Assembly (NCBI GenBank): GCA_016219225.1
Contig: JACRBX010000188.1
Coordinates: forward strand, 1 to 43,746
Source: Deltaproteobacteria bacterium
GTDB taxonomy: Bacteria; Desulfobacterota; RBG-13-43-22
Length of the DNA stretch: 43,746 nucleotides
Direction of reading: 5' to 3'
Of this stretch, positions 1 to 7,221 are shown piece by piece. Position 1 is the first letter of the stretch. The number at the start of each line of letters is the position of its first letter. A model generated the notes under the pieces. It ran no database searches, had not been told where the DNA came from, and worked only from the letters and a program-made list of their open reading frames with translations. A program made the translations under genes and the position numbers.

Positions 1-546
1 AAGGCGCAGGTCTTGATCAAAGCGGGAGACCACATTACAACCGATGATATCCTTCCTGGAGGATCGGAAGTCTTACCCTTTCGGTCCAATATCCCGGCCA
101 TTTCCCGATATACCTTCCACCGCCTGGATCCGGCTTTTTCAGAAAGGGCCTTGAAGGCCAGGGGTGGGGTGATTGTAGGGGGAGAAAACTACGGCCAGGG
201 TTCATCCAGGGAACATGCGGCCTTGGCCCCCATGTACCTGGGTATTCAGGCCGTGCTGGCCAAATCCTTTGCCCGAATCCATTTAAGTAATTTGATCAAT
301 TACGGGATCATCCCCCTGGTTTTTGTGGAACCCGGGGACTATGATACCCTGGACCAGGATGACCGGCTTGAATTTCAAAGGGTAAAAAAGGCCATCCGGA
401 AAGGGCTATCTATTGAAGTCATCAATCAAACCAAGAAGAAAAAAATACTCTTCCGGGCCATGGTGCCGGCAGACAAGATCGATATCCTCTTGTCCGGAGG
501 ACTGCTGCCTTATTTAAAACAAGCGCAAAGCTCTCTTACTTTTTAA
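1..546 (+). CDS. Aconitate hydratase, C-terminal (swivel) part, 5' truncated by window edge
   Basis: The reading frame is open from base 1 (first codons encode KAQV) and ends with TAA at 544-546. The piece holds the aconitase C-terminal swivel domain: an ITTDDILPG stretch near the start, then GGENYGQGSSREHAA, whose Ser-Arg pair contacts substrate in aconitases, then the family's NLINYGIIPL stretch. Aconitase interconverts citrate and isocitrate in the TCA cycle using a 4Fe-4S cluster; the cluster cysteines lie upstream of the window. A homoaconitase or isopropylmalate isomerase small-subunit fusion is the alternative, but DDI-PGG and the C-terminal extension favour aconitase. The convergent neighbour is the HD-GYP regulator at 636-1697. 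Confidence 0.9.
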   Translation, partial: KAQVLIKAGDHITTDDILPGGSEVLPFRSNIPAISRYTFHRLDPAFSERALKARGGVIVGGENYGQGSSREHAALAPMYLGIQAVLAKSFARIHLSNLINYGIIPLVFVEPGDYDTLDQDDRLEFQRVKKAIRKGLSIEVINQTKKKKILFRAMVPADKIDILLSGGLLPYLKQAQSSLTF

Positions 547-568
547 TCAAGTATCCAGCATCGTTTTT

Positions 569-613
569 AAATCCACCGACGGCCTGGGTTTGATCCAGGC
601 CGTCGGTGGATTT
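569..613. terminator. Perfect 19-bp hairpin between convergent genes
   Basis: Arms 569-587 and 595-613 are exact reverse complements around a 7-base loop. It lies between the ends of the aconitase (+) and the HD-GYP regulator (-), where a shared terminator is expected. There is no long T-run on either side, so it may be a Rho-type or mRNA-stabilising hairpin rather than a classical intrinsic terminator. Confidence 0.65.
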
Positions 614-635
614 GCAGGTGAGGCCCTTACCAAGT

Positions 636-1697
636 TCATTTCTCATTCGAATGCTGTTCGTATATGGTTGCAAAAACCTGATGATTATCCCTGAAAGCTT
701 CAAAGACCCTGGGATCAAAGTGGGTGGGCATGGTCCGGTCATCCCCTTCGGTCAGGACCTCGAAAGCCTTTTCATGTCTGAAGGCCGATTTATAGGGCCT
801 CCGGCTGCGCAGGGCGTCATATTGATCGATGAGATTAAAGATCCTGCCTTCCATGGGGATCTCTTCCCCTTTAAGCCCCTGAGGATACCCGCTCCCATCC
901 CAGCATTCATGATGATAACGGGCGAACCGCTCGGCAGAAACCAGAATGGGTGAAGGAGATCCTTTCAATATAGAAGCCCCGATGGTCGTGTGGGTCTTCA
1001 TGACCTCAAATTCCTTACAGGTAAGACGGTCCGGTTTCAAAAGGATGCCGTCGGCGATGCCTATTTTTCCTACATCATGCATGGGACAGGCATAAAACAT
1101 GGTTTGAACCTCCTCCTCGGAAAACCCCAGTTTCCGGGCTAAATATTGGGTATAGTAGCTGGTCCGGGTAATGTGGAGGGCAGTGTCTTCATCTTTATAT
1201 TCGGCAGCCAGGGTCAGCCGCAAAATGGTATCGATGAAGGCATCGCGGAGTTCTTTGGTCTTTTCAGCCACCTGATAGGCCAGATGTTGATTGTGATTTT
1301 TGAGAAAATCTTCCACCTCCTTTATTCTTAACAAGTTCCGGGTCCTTACCTGGAGTTCCACCCCATCGAGGGGCTTGGAAAGAAATTCATTGGCTCCCGC
1401 CTCCAGACCTTTAATTTTGGAGCCTCTATCGGCTAAGGCGGTCACCATAACAACCGGGATGTCCTTAATCAAAGGGTCTTCTTTGATCCTTCGACAGACC
1501 TCGTAACCGTTGATCTCCGGCATCATGACATCCAATAGCACCAGGTCAAAGGCTTCGCTTTTTAATTTCTCCAAGGCATCCTGCCCGCTGTCCACAGTAA
1601 TGACCTGATACCCCTTTGGCTTCAGCATGGCCTCGAGTAAGGTCAGATTGGTCAGGTCATCATCTACACAGAGTATTTTTTGGTTTTTGGGGTCCAT
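636..1697 (-). CDS. Response regulator with HD-GYP cyclic-di-GMP phosphodiesterase domain (RpfG-like)
   Basis: This is a 353-residue protein starting at ATG 1697, chosen because an AGAAAGGA-like site precedes it and the receiver begins at once; a longer in-frame start at 1784 would overlap the upstream kinase. Residues 6-125 form a receiver domain with acidic residues D12/D13 and phospho-acceptor D56 (LVLLDVMMP). Residues ~170-340 form an HD-GYP domain with HDVGKIGI, HHECWDGSGYP and the DQYDALRS motif. HD-GYP proteins hydrolyse cyclic di-GMP in the cytoplasm, so kinase input probably sets c-di-GMP level and hence motility or biofilm. It lies 13 bp after histidine kinase 1711-3804, its probable partner. 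Confidence 0.92.
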   Translation of the reverse strand: MDPKNQKILCVDDDLTNLTLLEAMLKPKGYQVITVDSGQDALEKLKSEAFDLVLLDVMMPEINGYEVCRRIKEDPLIKDIPVVMVTALADRGSKIKGLEAGANEFLSKPLDGVELQVRTRNLLRIKEVEDFLKNHNQHLAYQVAEKTKELRDAFIDTILRLTLAAEYKDEDTALHITRTSYYTQYLARKLGFSEEEVQTMFYACPMHDVGKIGIADGILLKPDRLTCKEFEVMKTHTTIGASILKGSPSPILVSAERFARYHHECWDGSGYPQGLKGEEIPMEGRIFNLIDQYDALRSRRPYKSAFRHEKAFEVLTEGDDRTMPTHFDPRVFEAFRDNHQVFATIYEQHSNEK

Positions 1698-1710
1698 CTT
1701 AGATCCTTTC

Positions 1711-3804
1711 TTAATGAATCGGAATGAATAAACTGAATTTAGAACCCTTCTCAAGGACACTTTCCACCCGAATTTGACAGCCAAGCAATTCCACCAATCT
1801 TCTGGTCAAAGCCAGTCCCAGTCCGGCGCCCCTGTGTTTTTTTGTTTCTGGGGATTCGAGTTGCACAAAATCCTTGAAGAGTTTCGGTAAATCCTCTTCT
1901 TTAATCCCGATACCCGTGTCTTCAATGCTGATTATGATTGTATCAAAATCAGCGGATTCGGAGAGTTCTTCACTTCGAACTCCGAATTCCGAACCCCGAA
2001 CGCATTTGGCCGTCAAGCGAACAGAACCCCCTTCCCGATTAAACTTCAGGGCATTACTTAAGAGATTCATCAGGATTTGTTTCAGTTTCATTTGATCGGT
2101 TTCGATGATCAGGTCCGCTTCGGGGGCTATTTCCAAATTCATGGAAATCCCTGCCTTGGTAGCCTTCTCTTTAAATAGTAGCCAGGATGAATACAAAAGA
2201 TCCTTTAATCGAAAATCGGTTTGAGAGAAATCGGTCTCTCCGGCTTCGAAACGGGAGATGTCCAGGACATTTTTGAGCAGTTCATAGAGATGATGCCCTC
2301 CCTTCAAAATATTTTGTAAATACACTTTTTGTTTTTCATTGAGTTTGCCGAAATATTCATCGACCAGGACCTCGGAAAAACCGATAACAGCATTCAGGGG
2401 CGTGGTCAGTTCATGACTCATGTTGGACAAAAAGTCGTCTTTGGCCTTGTTGGCGGTTTCGGCCTGGAGTTTGGCTTCTTCTTTCTCCATTAATTGTCTA
2501 TGGAGTTCTTCATTGAGTTTATGCAGGGTCTCCTGATTCTGTTTCCGTTCGGTAACATCATGGGCAAGGCCCAAAAAGAGTGTTTGCTGGTTGCTTTCTA
2601 TGGGAACGGATCGAAGTTCCACGGTTACGATCCGGCCATCTTTCCGGCAAAGGGTAAGTTCTTCCGCAGCCACACTTTCACCCTTCTGCCTCTTAGCTAA
2701 ACGGGAGGCGGCGTTTACCAACTCTCCGGGAGGTATCAGTGGTGTCTGAAGGATATTCGCCCCAATTACTTCCTCTCGTTTATAACCGGTCAGATCCTCG
2801 GCAGCCTTATTGGTGTTCACCAAAATCCCCTGGGAATCAATGAGGTAGTAGGGATCAGGGGCAGATTCAAAAAGCTGTTTAAAATGCTCCTCCGATCGTT
2901 TGACCTCCTCCATTTTGTGATAACGATCCAGGCTGATGGAAAGCATATCGCGGGCGGTATCCAGGGCATTCAGGGTATGCTCCGAAAGGGGATGCCGTGC
3001 GAATAAAATGATCACCCCGATCAGATCATCCTCCATAATCAAGGGATATCCGGCGCAAGAGGTTATCCCCGTTTCCCTGGCCCAGTCTTTATCCTGGATC
3101 CAAGGATCGTTTTGTAAATCATTGCTCAGATAAGGGCCTCCTTTCTGAGCGATACGACCGACCATAAATTCTCCGAGTGGTATTCGACTATAGCTCCCAT
3201 GGAGCCGGGTGTAAAGCCCGGCGCTGGCCTGGAGTTCCAACACCTGCTCCGCCTGGTTAAAGGTCCAGACCCTGGCAAAAACCCCTTCCAAATGTCGCAC
3301 CATGGCCTCAGGGAAATAGGTCAACACTTCTTTTAAGGATTCGGTCCGGGTCAGAACAAATCCTATTTCGGCGATAAAACCGGCCAGCCTCGTTCGCTCC
3401 GCCAATTCCTGTTTCATTTCCTTGTAATCGGTCACATCCACCCAGGTGCCGACATACCCTAACGAAGTCCCCCGGGAGTCAGGAATCAGGCGCAGATCAT
3501 CCCGCAACCAGCGATAAGATCCGTTCCGGTGAAGAAATCGGTATTCGAGAATAAGGCTACCCCTTTCGGAGAGACAAGAGAGTTCGCTTAGAACCAGAGG
3601 GATATCTTCCGGATGAAGGTGCTCAACCCAAAACCTGGAATTTTTGAGGAACTGTTGATGGTCATAGCCTAATTGTTCCTGAACATTTTTACTGACAAAA
3701 GTGACCACCCGATCTTCTCCGGCCTTACAGCAATAGATGACCGCCGGGCTTTTAAAAAGTCCATCTTCCAGTTTTTCTAACGACTTCTTCAAATCCCTAT
3801 CCAT
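1711..3804 (-). CDS. Soluble PAS-GAF-PAS sensor histidine kinase
   Basis: This 697-residue protein has no membrane segments. Domains in order: PAS (about 20-130), GAF (140-295), a second PAS (305-420), a coiled linker, a HisKA dimerisation domain with phospho-acceptor H464, and a HATPase_c domain (570-695) with N-box NLLSNALKF, G1 box DTGIGI and GAGLGLAL. The residue after MSHEL is T where the family usually has R. Residues 601-622, between two strands of the ATPase domain, are encoded by a heptad repeat array (1954-2001). It probably phosphorylates the HD-GYP regulator directly downstream; the receiver 3848-4222 is a second candidate. The sensed signal is unknown. Confidence 0.92.
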   Translation of the reverse strand: MDRDLKKSLEKLEDGLFKSPAVIYCCKAGEDRVVTFVSKNVQEQLGYDHQQFLKNSRFWVEHLHPEDIPLVLSELSCLSERGSLILEYRFLHRNGSYRWLRDDLRLIPDSRGTSLGYVGTWVDVTDYKEMKQELAERTRLAGFIAEIGFVLTRTESLKEVLTYFPEAMVRHLEGVFARVWTFNQAEQVLELQASAGLYTRLHGSYSRIPLGEFMVGRIAQKGGPYLSNDLQNDPWIQDKDWARETGITSCAGYPLIMEDDLIGVIILFARHPLSEHTLNALDTARDMLSISLDRYHKMEEVKRSEEHFKQLFESAPDPYYLIDSQGILVNTNKAAEDLTGYKREEVIGANILQTPLIPPGELVNAASRLAKRQKGESVAAEELTLCRKDGRIVTVELRSVPIESNQQTLFLGLAHDVTERKQNQETLHKLNEELHRQLMEKEEAKLQAETANKAKDDFLSNMSHELTTPLNAVIGFSEVLVDEYFGKLNEKQKVYLQNILKGGHHLYELLKNVLDISRFEAGETDFSQTDFRLKDLLYSSWLLFKEKATKAGISMNLEIAPEADLIIETDQMKLKQILMNLLSNALKFNREGGSVRLTAKCVRGSEFGVRSEELSESADFDTIIISIEDTGIGIKEEDLPKLFKDFVQLESPETKKHRGAGLGLALTRRLVELLGCQIRVESVLEKGSKFSLFIPIH
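1954..2001. repeat. Heptad array (word CGAAYYC) inside a histidine kinase gene, with inverted arm
   Basis: On the plus strand, 1976-2001 is a run of 7-bp units of form CGAANNC. The short opposite-orientation arm 1954-1968 can pair with 1976-1990 to form a hairpin with a 7-base loop. It encodes kinase residues around 601-622 and keeps the frame. Confidence 0.8.
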
Positions 3805-3847
3805 ATAGGCTTCCTTTTTATGGGTCCTCTTATGTGATTGAAGAATG

Positions 3848-4222
3848 CTACACTCCCTTTTCCAAAAACTTTTCGACTTTCAACGGCAACTCCCGGGTAT
3901 CAATCGGTTTGGGAATGTAGCCATCAAACCCCGAGGCCATAACCTTCTCCTGCTCTCCTTTCATGGCAAAAGAGGTCAGGGCAACAATTTTCAGATGCCG
4001 GGTCCGGGGATCATCCTTGATTCTTCGGCAGGCCTCAAATCCATTCATCACCGGCATCTGCAAGTCCATAAAGATCAAGTCCGGGAGATGTTCCCCGGCA
4101 GCCATAATCCCTTCCTTTCCATTCTCGGCTTCGATCACCAGATAGCCCCTGAATTCGAGAATATCCTTGACCAGAAGACGGTTTGAAGGATTGTCTTCAA
4201 TCACTAATATCTTGGCGCTCAT
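3848..4222 (-). CDS. Single-domain response regulator (CheY-like receiver)
   Basis: A 124-residue receiver domain with no output domain. The phospho-acceptor is D53 (LIFMDLQMPVMNG), acidic residues are E9/D10, and the conserved Lys lies in the C-terminal YIPKPID motif. I chose ATG 4222 because GAGGG precedes it by about 5 bases and the domain starts immediately. A longer start at 4270 overlaps the upstream kinase stop as TAATG and would add 16 residues with no recognisable content. It sits between two histidine kinase genes on the same strand and is likely a phosphorelay shuttle or a diffusible output protein. Confidence 0.9.
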   Translation of the reverse strand: MSAKILVIEDNPSNRLLVKDILEFRGYLVIEAENGKEGIMAAGEHLPDLIFMDLQMPVMNGFEACRRIKDDPRTRHLKIVALTSFAMKGEQEKVMASGFDGYIPKPIDTRELPLKVEKFLEKGV

Positions 4223-4269
4223 TTTTTCCCTCTTTTCCCTTAGGCCGCGATGAACAGCCGCCTGTGGCA

Positions 4270-5892
4270 TTACCTTTCGTCTCCGATTTTTCGTTCAAGG
4301 GGTATTTCAAACCAAAACCTGCACCCCTTCCCTTCTCCTTCACTTGCGACCCGGATTCTCCCCCCATGGAGTTCCACCAAACGTTTGGTCAGGGCCAGAC
4401 CCAATCCTGTGCCTTCGTGATTTTTACTATAAACCGATTCCAGTTGCGTAAATTCCTTAAAGAGCCTGGAGAGATCTTCTTTTTTGATGCCGATACCGTT
4501 GTCTTCGATGCTGATTTCGATGAAATCAATATCCGGTTCGATGTTTTTAGTATGGAGTCCGTAGACTCCTTTACTCCAAACCCCGGACTCCCCACTCCGA
4601 ATTCGTTTCGCCGTCAGACGAACTGAGCCTCCATCCGGCGTAAATTTCACGGCATTGCTCAGGAGATTAAAGAGAATCTGTTTGAGTCTACGTTCATCGG
4701 CCTCGATCACCTGGTCCGCATCAGGGGTTATTTCCAGATTTATTTTTATATTGTGCGTTATGGCCTTTTCCTTGAGCATGGTTAGCGAAGCTTCTAACAC
4801 CTGTTTCAAAGGAAATCGGCTGGATTCAAGCTCCATCTTCCCCGCCTCTACCTTCGACAGGTCCAGGATATCGTTGATCAGTTTCAGGAGGTGCCGGCCG
4901 CTGCTATAGATATTTTTCAAGTAAGTAATTTGTTTTTCGTTTTGTTTTCCAAACAACTGGTCCAGCAGGACTTCAGTGAAACCGATAATGGAATTTAAAG
5001 GGGTCCATAGTTCATGAGACATATTGGCCAAAAAATCCGACTTGGCCCGGTTAGCCGATTTCGCTTGGACCATCGCTTCCTCGGCCTCATTTTTTTTAAA
5101 TTCAAGGTCCCCTTCCCTTTGTTTTAAGCTTCTGAAAAGAAGGCTGTAAGGTTTGGTCAGGCCGGTTTCGATGATGGCCTTATATAAAAAATAAGAGGAA
5201 AGCAATTTTAACAGATGCCCCATTATATTAGAAAAGTCATAAACGCCGATGTAAAAAGTGAACATCAACTCTGCTCCGACACTCAGCAACAAAGAAGCAA
5301 TTAAATAGTGTATTATCAGAAGATCGAAATCGGCCTTTTTTTGCAGTAACAAAATTATGGAAAGCAATAAGATCGTTGAGATAATATATTCGCTGATTAT
5401 TTTAAAAGGGGTTAATCCAATCCCGTCAACATAACAGACCGGAAAGATACCCCAGTAAAAAATAGATATCAGGAACAATCCGGTAACGGTACCGTAACTA
5501 CTCAAAACGAATAAAGGCTTGAGTTTTTTGCCCAGGAAATAAGGAGCGATCAGGAAGGAAAAACCTTGTAAATATCTGGCGGCAATCCAAAGGGCTGTCG
5601 CCAAATTTGGACCGTATCCCGTGAAAATATTCATGCCTTTATAAGCCAGGGTATGAAAAAGATCCAGTCCCCCAATAAAGAGATAGGCCAAACCTAAAAA
5701 CATCAGATAATTATTGTCCAATAATCGGCGGGTATTCCAGGTGATCAGAAAAATCCCGAAACCGATTAAGATGCTGAATATTTCCACCAGGGTATGAAAC
5801 AGGAGGAAGCTGTAGAGACTGGTCAGATAGGTACAAAATAAAATGACTGATCCTGTTATAATCCTCAGACCGGTATTTTTCATGGCTTCCAT
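4270..5892 (-). CDS. Membrane histidine kinase with MASE3-like sensor region
   Basis: This 540-residue protein has about seven hydrophobic segments in residues 8-245, resembling the MASE3 integral-membrane sensor domain. A short coiled region follows, then HisKA with phospho-acceptor H293, and a HATPase_c domain with N-box NLLSNAVKF, G1 box DNGIGI and GTGLGLAL. MSHEL is followed by W instead of the usual R. Residues ~430-455 are encoded by a heptad repeat array at 4554-4605, the same position in the ATPase domain as in the kinase at 1711-3804. Start ATG 5892 has a weak ribosome site; ATG 5883 is possible. The likely target is the receiver 3848-4222. Confidence 0.88.
   Translation of the reverse strand: MEAMKNTGLRIITGSVILFCTYLTSLYSFLLFHTLVEIFSILIGFGIFLITWNTRRLLDNNYLMFLGLAYLFIGGLDLFHTLAYKGMNIFTGYGPNLATALWIAARYLQGFSFLIAPYFLGKKLKPLFVLSSYGTVTGLFLISIFYWGIFPVCYVDGIGLTPFKIISEYIISTILLLSIILLLQKKADFDLLIIHYLIASLLLSVGAELMFTFYIGVYDFSNIMGHLLKLLSSYFLYKAIIETGLTKPYSLLFRSLKQREGDLEFKKNEAEEAMVQAKSANRAKSDFLANMSHELWTPLNSIIGFTEVLLDQLFGKQNEKQITYLKNIYSSGRHLLKLINDILDLSKVEAGKMELESSRFPLKQVLEASLTMLKEKAITHNIKINLEITPDADQVIEADERRLKQILFNLLSNAVKFTPDGGSVRLTAKRIRSGESGVWSKGVYGLHTKNIEPDIDFIEISIEDNGIGIKKEDLSRLFKEFTQLESVYSKNHEGTGLGLALTKRLVELHGGRIRVASEGEGKGCRFWFEIPLERKIGDER
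4554..4605. repeat. Heptad array (word ACTCCNN) inside a second histidine kinase gene
   Basis: Units of form ACTCCNN run from 4573 to 4600. An opposite-orientation copy, GGAGTC at 4554-4559, can pair with GACTCC at 4564-4569. The array is in frame and codes for kinase residues ~430-447. Confidence 0.75.
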
Positions 5893-5900
5893 TCGTAATT

Positions 5901-5948
5901 TAAATTAGGACGCAGATTTTCGCCGATACCCGCAGATAACTATTCTTG
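5901..5948. repeat. Partial copy of dispersed leader-like repeat
   Basis: This stretch matches 16221-16268 and 25676-25723 almost base for base (core CGCCGATACCCGCAGATAAC). Only the proximal ~48 bp is present here; the distal half seen in the other two copies is missing. It lies 8 bp upstream of the kinase start at 5892, in the same orientation relative to the gene as the other copies. Confidence 0.85.
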
Positions 5949-6005
5949 ATGGATTCGTAAAAAGCCCGTGAGATCCCAATTTCTTCAGCCCTCCCGACGC
6001 AGGGT

Positions 6006-6275
6006 CTAAGAAGTTGCTGGCCGGCGCGGCGGTTGCAGGATTTGGGAGTCGGCATTAAAATCACCATCCTCCGGATTGGCCTTGTCTGCAACGGCTGATT
6101 TGAGAATGGCCAGGTTCTGAGGTTCTGAGACAATCAGATCAAATTCAAAGGTCTTTAAAAGCTGCATAGCCTGGGGAATGGTAATCTGAGAGATAATCTT
6201 GCCTGGATCCCGGAGAATCCAATAAAAGGCCTGGTAGTCTTTATCTATATGCAGAATCATGATCGGATGATCCAT
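6006..6275 (-). CDS. Small receiver-like protein, function unknown
   Basis: An 89-residue protein. The stretch ILHIDKD at residues 7-13, then a helix and FDLIVSEPQ around residues 44-52, resembles the first half of a receiver domain, but no phospho-acceptor Asp is seen where it would be expected (S instead of D). It may be a degenerate or truncated response regulator. The ATG lies 6 bp after the stop of the upstream 85-residue gene, so the two are probably co-transcribed ahead of the kinase cluster. The last ~20 residues are low complexity. Confidence 0.55.
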   Translation of the reverse strand: MDHPIMILHIDKDYQAFYWILRDPGKIISQITIPQAMQLLKTFEFDLIVSEPQNLAILKSAVADKANPEDGDFNADSQILQPPRRPATS

Positions 6276-6281
6276 GGTTAT

Positions 6282-6539
6282 CTATCCATGGCTCCTTTTA
6301 ACAGGCATCCCATTATTAATAATCGGACATTGTTGGCAGCGCAATAACCCTTGATAAACGAAATAATTAAAAAGGTCTTCGGGTCTGGGGTTTTCAAATC
6401 TTTTCTTTTGGGCTGATTTTATCCGTTTAAGGCAGGCCCTTTTCGTTATTTTTAAATTCCCGGGTTGTAAAGGACAATCGATCAGTTTATCCCTGTTTGT
6501 CGAGTAATACTCCTTAATCAATTTTTCCAGACTGGCCAT
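6282..6539 (-). CDS. Small Cys-containing protein, possibly metal binding
   Basis: An 85-residue protein with three or more cysteines arranged as CPLQPG..ITKRAC and a C-terminal CQQCP. Similar paired-Cys layouts occur in small uncharacterised Desulfobacterota proteins and suggest zinc or another metal, but no named family is certain. It is the first gene of the minus-strand signalling cluster; the AT-rich region upstream (6600-6720) probably holds the promoter, though no convincing -35/-10 pair could be fixed. Confidence 0.6.
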   Translation of the reverse strand: MASLEKLIKEYYSTNRDKLIDCPLQPGNLKITKRACLKRIKSAQKKRFENPRPEDLFNYFVYQGLLRCQQCPIINNGMPVKRSHG

Positions 6540-6839
6540 AGAATTTCCCTCTTCTTAATTATTAAATGCGCCCTTCTCCATCCCAGGTGAAAAAGGGGAA
6601 TTTGTAAATCTTTAAATAGATTTAATTTAGCAAATCTTATGCCAGGGACCCTCAAATATAAATATTCAATTATTTAAGCAAGATACATTGAACAGGCGTT
6701 AAAATCAAACCTTCAGAATGCACAAAAAGCAAGTCATGTTGCACAATTTTTATTTTCGGGAATGTTTTTAATGGGGGTATTAAACTCATGCCCCTTGTGG
6801 GATGGCATGGAACATGGAAATTTAAATGTAGGAGGCGAC

Positions 6840-6950
6840 AGGCAATAGGCTATAGGCAATGGGCCAGGAGGTATGAGGGGGGTGCCACGAATCATGTAAA
6901 TGTTTTAAGGCGATGGGCTATGGGCAATAGGCGAAAGGCAAGGTACAAGG
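6840..6950. repeat. Heptad arrays of the AGGCAAT / TGGGCAA type
   Basis: Two arrays: 6840-6866 (units AGGCAAT, AGGCTAT) and 6907-6950 (six units of form NNGGCNA, then GGTACAA). Period is 7 throughout; the words drift from unit to unit. Confidence 0.85.
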
Positions 6951-6958
6951 TTTTCCCC

Positions 6959-6986
6959 TTGCAACTTGAAACTTGCATCTTGCAAC
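6959..6986. repeat. Heptad array of the TTGCAAC type
   Basis: Four units of form TTGNANC in exact 7-bp register. The preceding units ending in AAGG at 6950 are in the opposite sense, so the two arrays can partly pair across a short T/C-rich spacer. Confidence 0.85.
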
Positions 6987-6999
6987 TCTATTCTTTAAC

Positions 7000-7020
7000 T
7001 GACCCCCGACCCCTGAATAC
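7000..7020. repeat. Heptad array of the YGACCCC type
   Basis: Three 7-bp units of form YGANNCC/C. It is followed by the conserved flank TATTTTCGAACTAAGCACTCAT. Confidence 0.8.
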
Positions 7021-7086
7021 TATTTTCGAACTAAGCACTCATGCAGGCCTCAAGCCAGCACCACAAAAGATGAAAATAGGTTTTTC
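7021..7086. repeat. Conserved flank unit with hairpin, copy 1
   Basis: Begins TATTTTCGAACTAAGC, then CACTCAT, an imperfect stem (43-48 against 54-59), CACCAC, and the spacer AGATGAAAATAGGTTTTTC leading into the next array. It matches 7115-7176 in order and spacing. Confidence 0.8.
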
Positions 7087-7114
7087 CGAACCTTGAACCT
7101 TGAACCCTGAACCG
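7087..7114. repeat. Heptad array of the TGAACCY type
   Basis: Four exact-register 7-bp units of form YGAACCN, bounded on both sides by the conserved flank sequences. Confidence 0.9.
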
Positions 7115-7176
7115 TATTTTCCTATTAAGCGCTCATGCCCGGGTCGGGCACTACGAAGAATGAAAATGTCTTTCGC
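7115..7176. repeat. Conserved flank unit with hairpin, copy 2
   Basis: Begins TATTTTCCTATTAAGC, then GCTCAT, a perfect 5-bp stem with a 3-base loop (7137-7141 with 7145-7149, GCCCG/CGGGC), CACTAC, and the spacer GAATGAAAATGTCTTTC. The stem sequence differs from those at 28467 and 41938, but pairing is kept. Confidence 0.85.
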
Positions 7177-7210
7177 CGACCCCCGATCCCTGACCCCCGA
7201 TCCCTGAACG
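7177..7210. repeat. Heptad array of the YGAYCCC type
   Basis: Nearly five 7-bp units, alternating CGACCCC/CGATCCC and TGACCCC/CGATCCC, followed by TTATTTTCGTACTAAAG. It ends 11 bp before the panE stop codon. Confidence 0.9.
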
Positions 7211-7221
7211 TTATTTTCGTA

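Larger units (their letters stand above)
6540..7221. other. Gene-free block of tandem heptad-array elements
   Basis: No credible gene lies here. The first ~240 bases are AT-rich upstream sequence of the minus-strand gene at 6539. From about 6780 the block is a chain of repeat units: conserved flank with CTCAT plus a small hairpin, conserved AT-rich spacer, then a 7-bp tandem array. Arrays are listed separately. Open frames within it (for example 6788-7096 +) are made of repeat sequence and lack a proper start context. Confidence 0.8.

Noticed and set aside
5900-6133. 77-codon minus-strand frame
   Set aside because: Overlaps the receiver-like gene in another frame and is partly made of the dispersed repeat.
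6840-7210. CRISPR-like array
   Set aside because: Repeats are 7 bp with no unique spacers of fixed length, and no cas gene is present.
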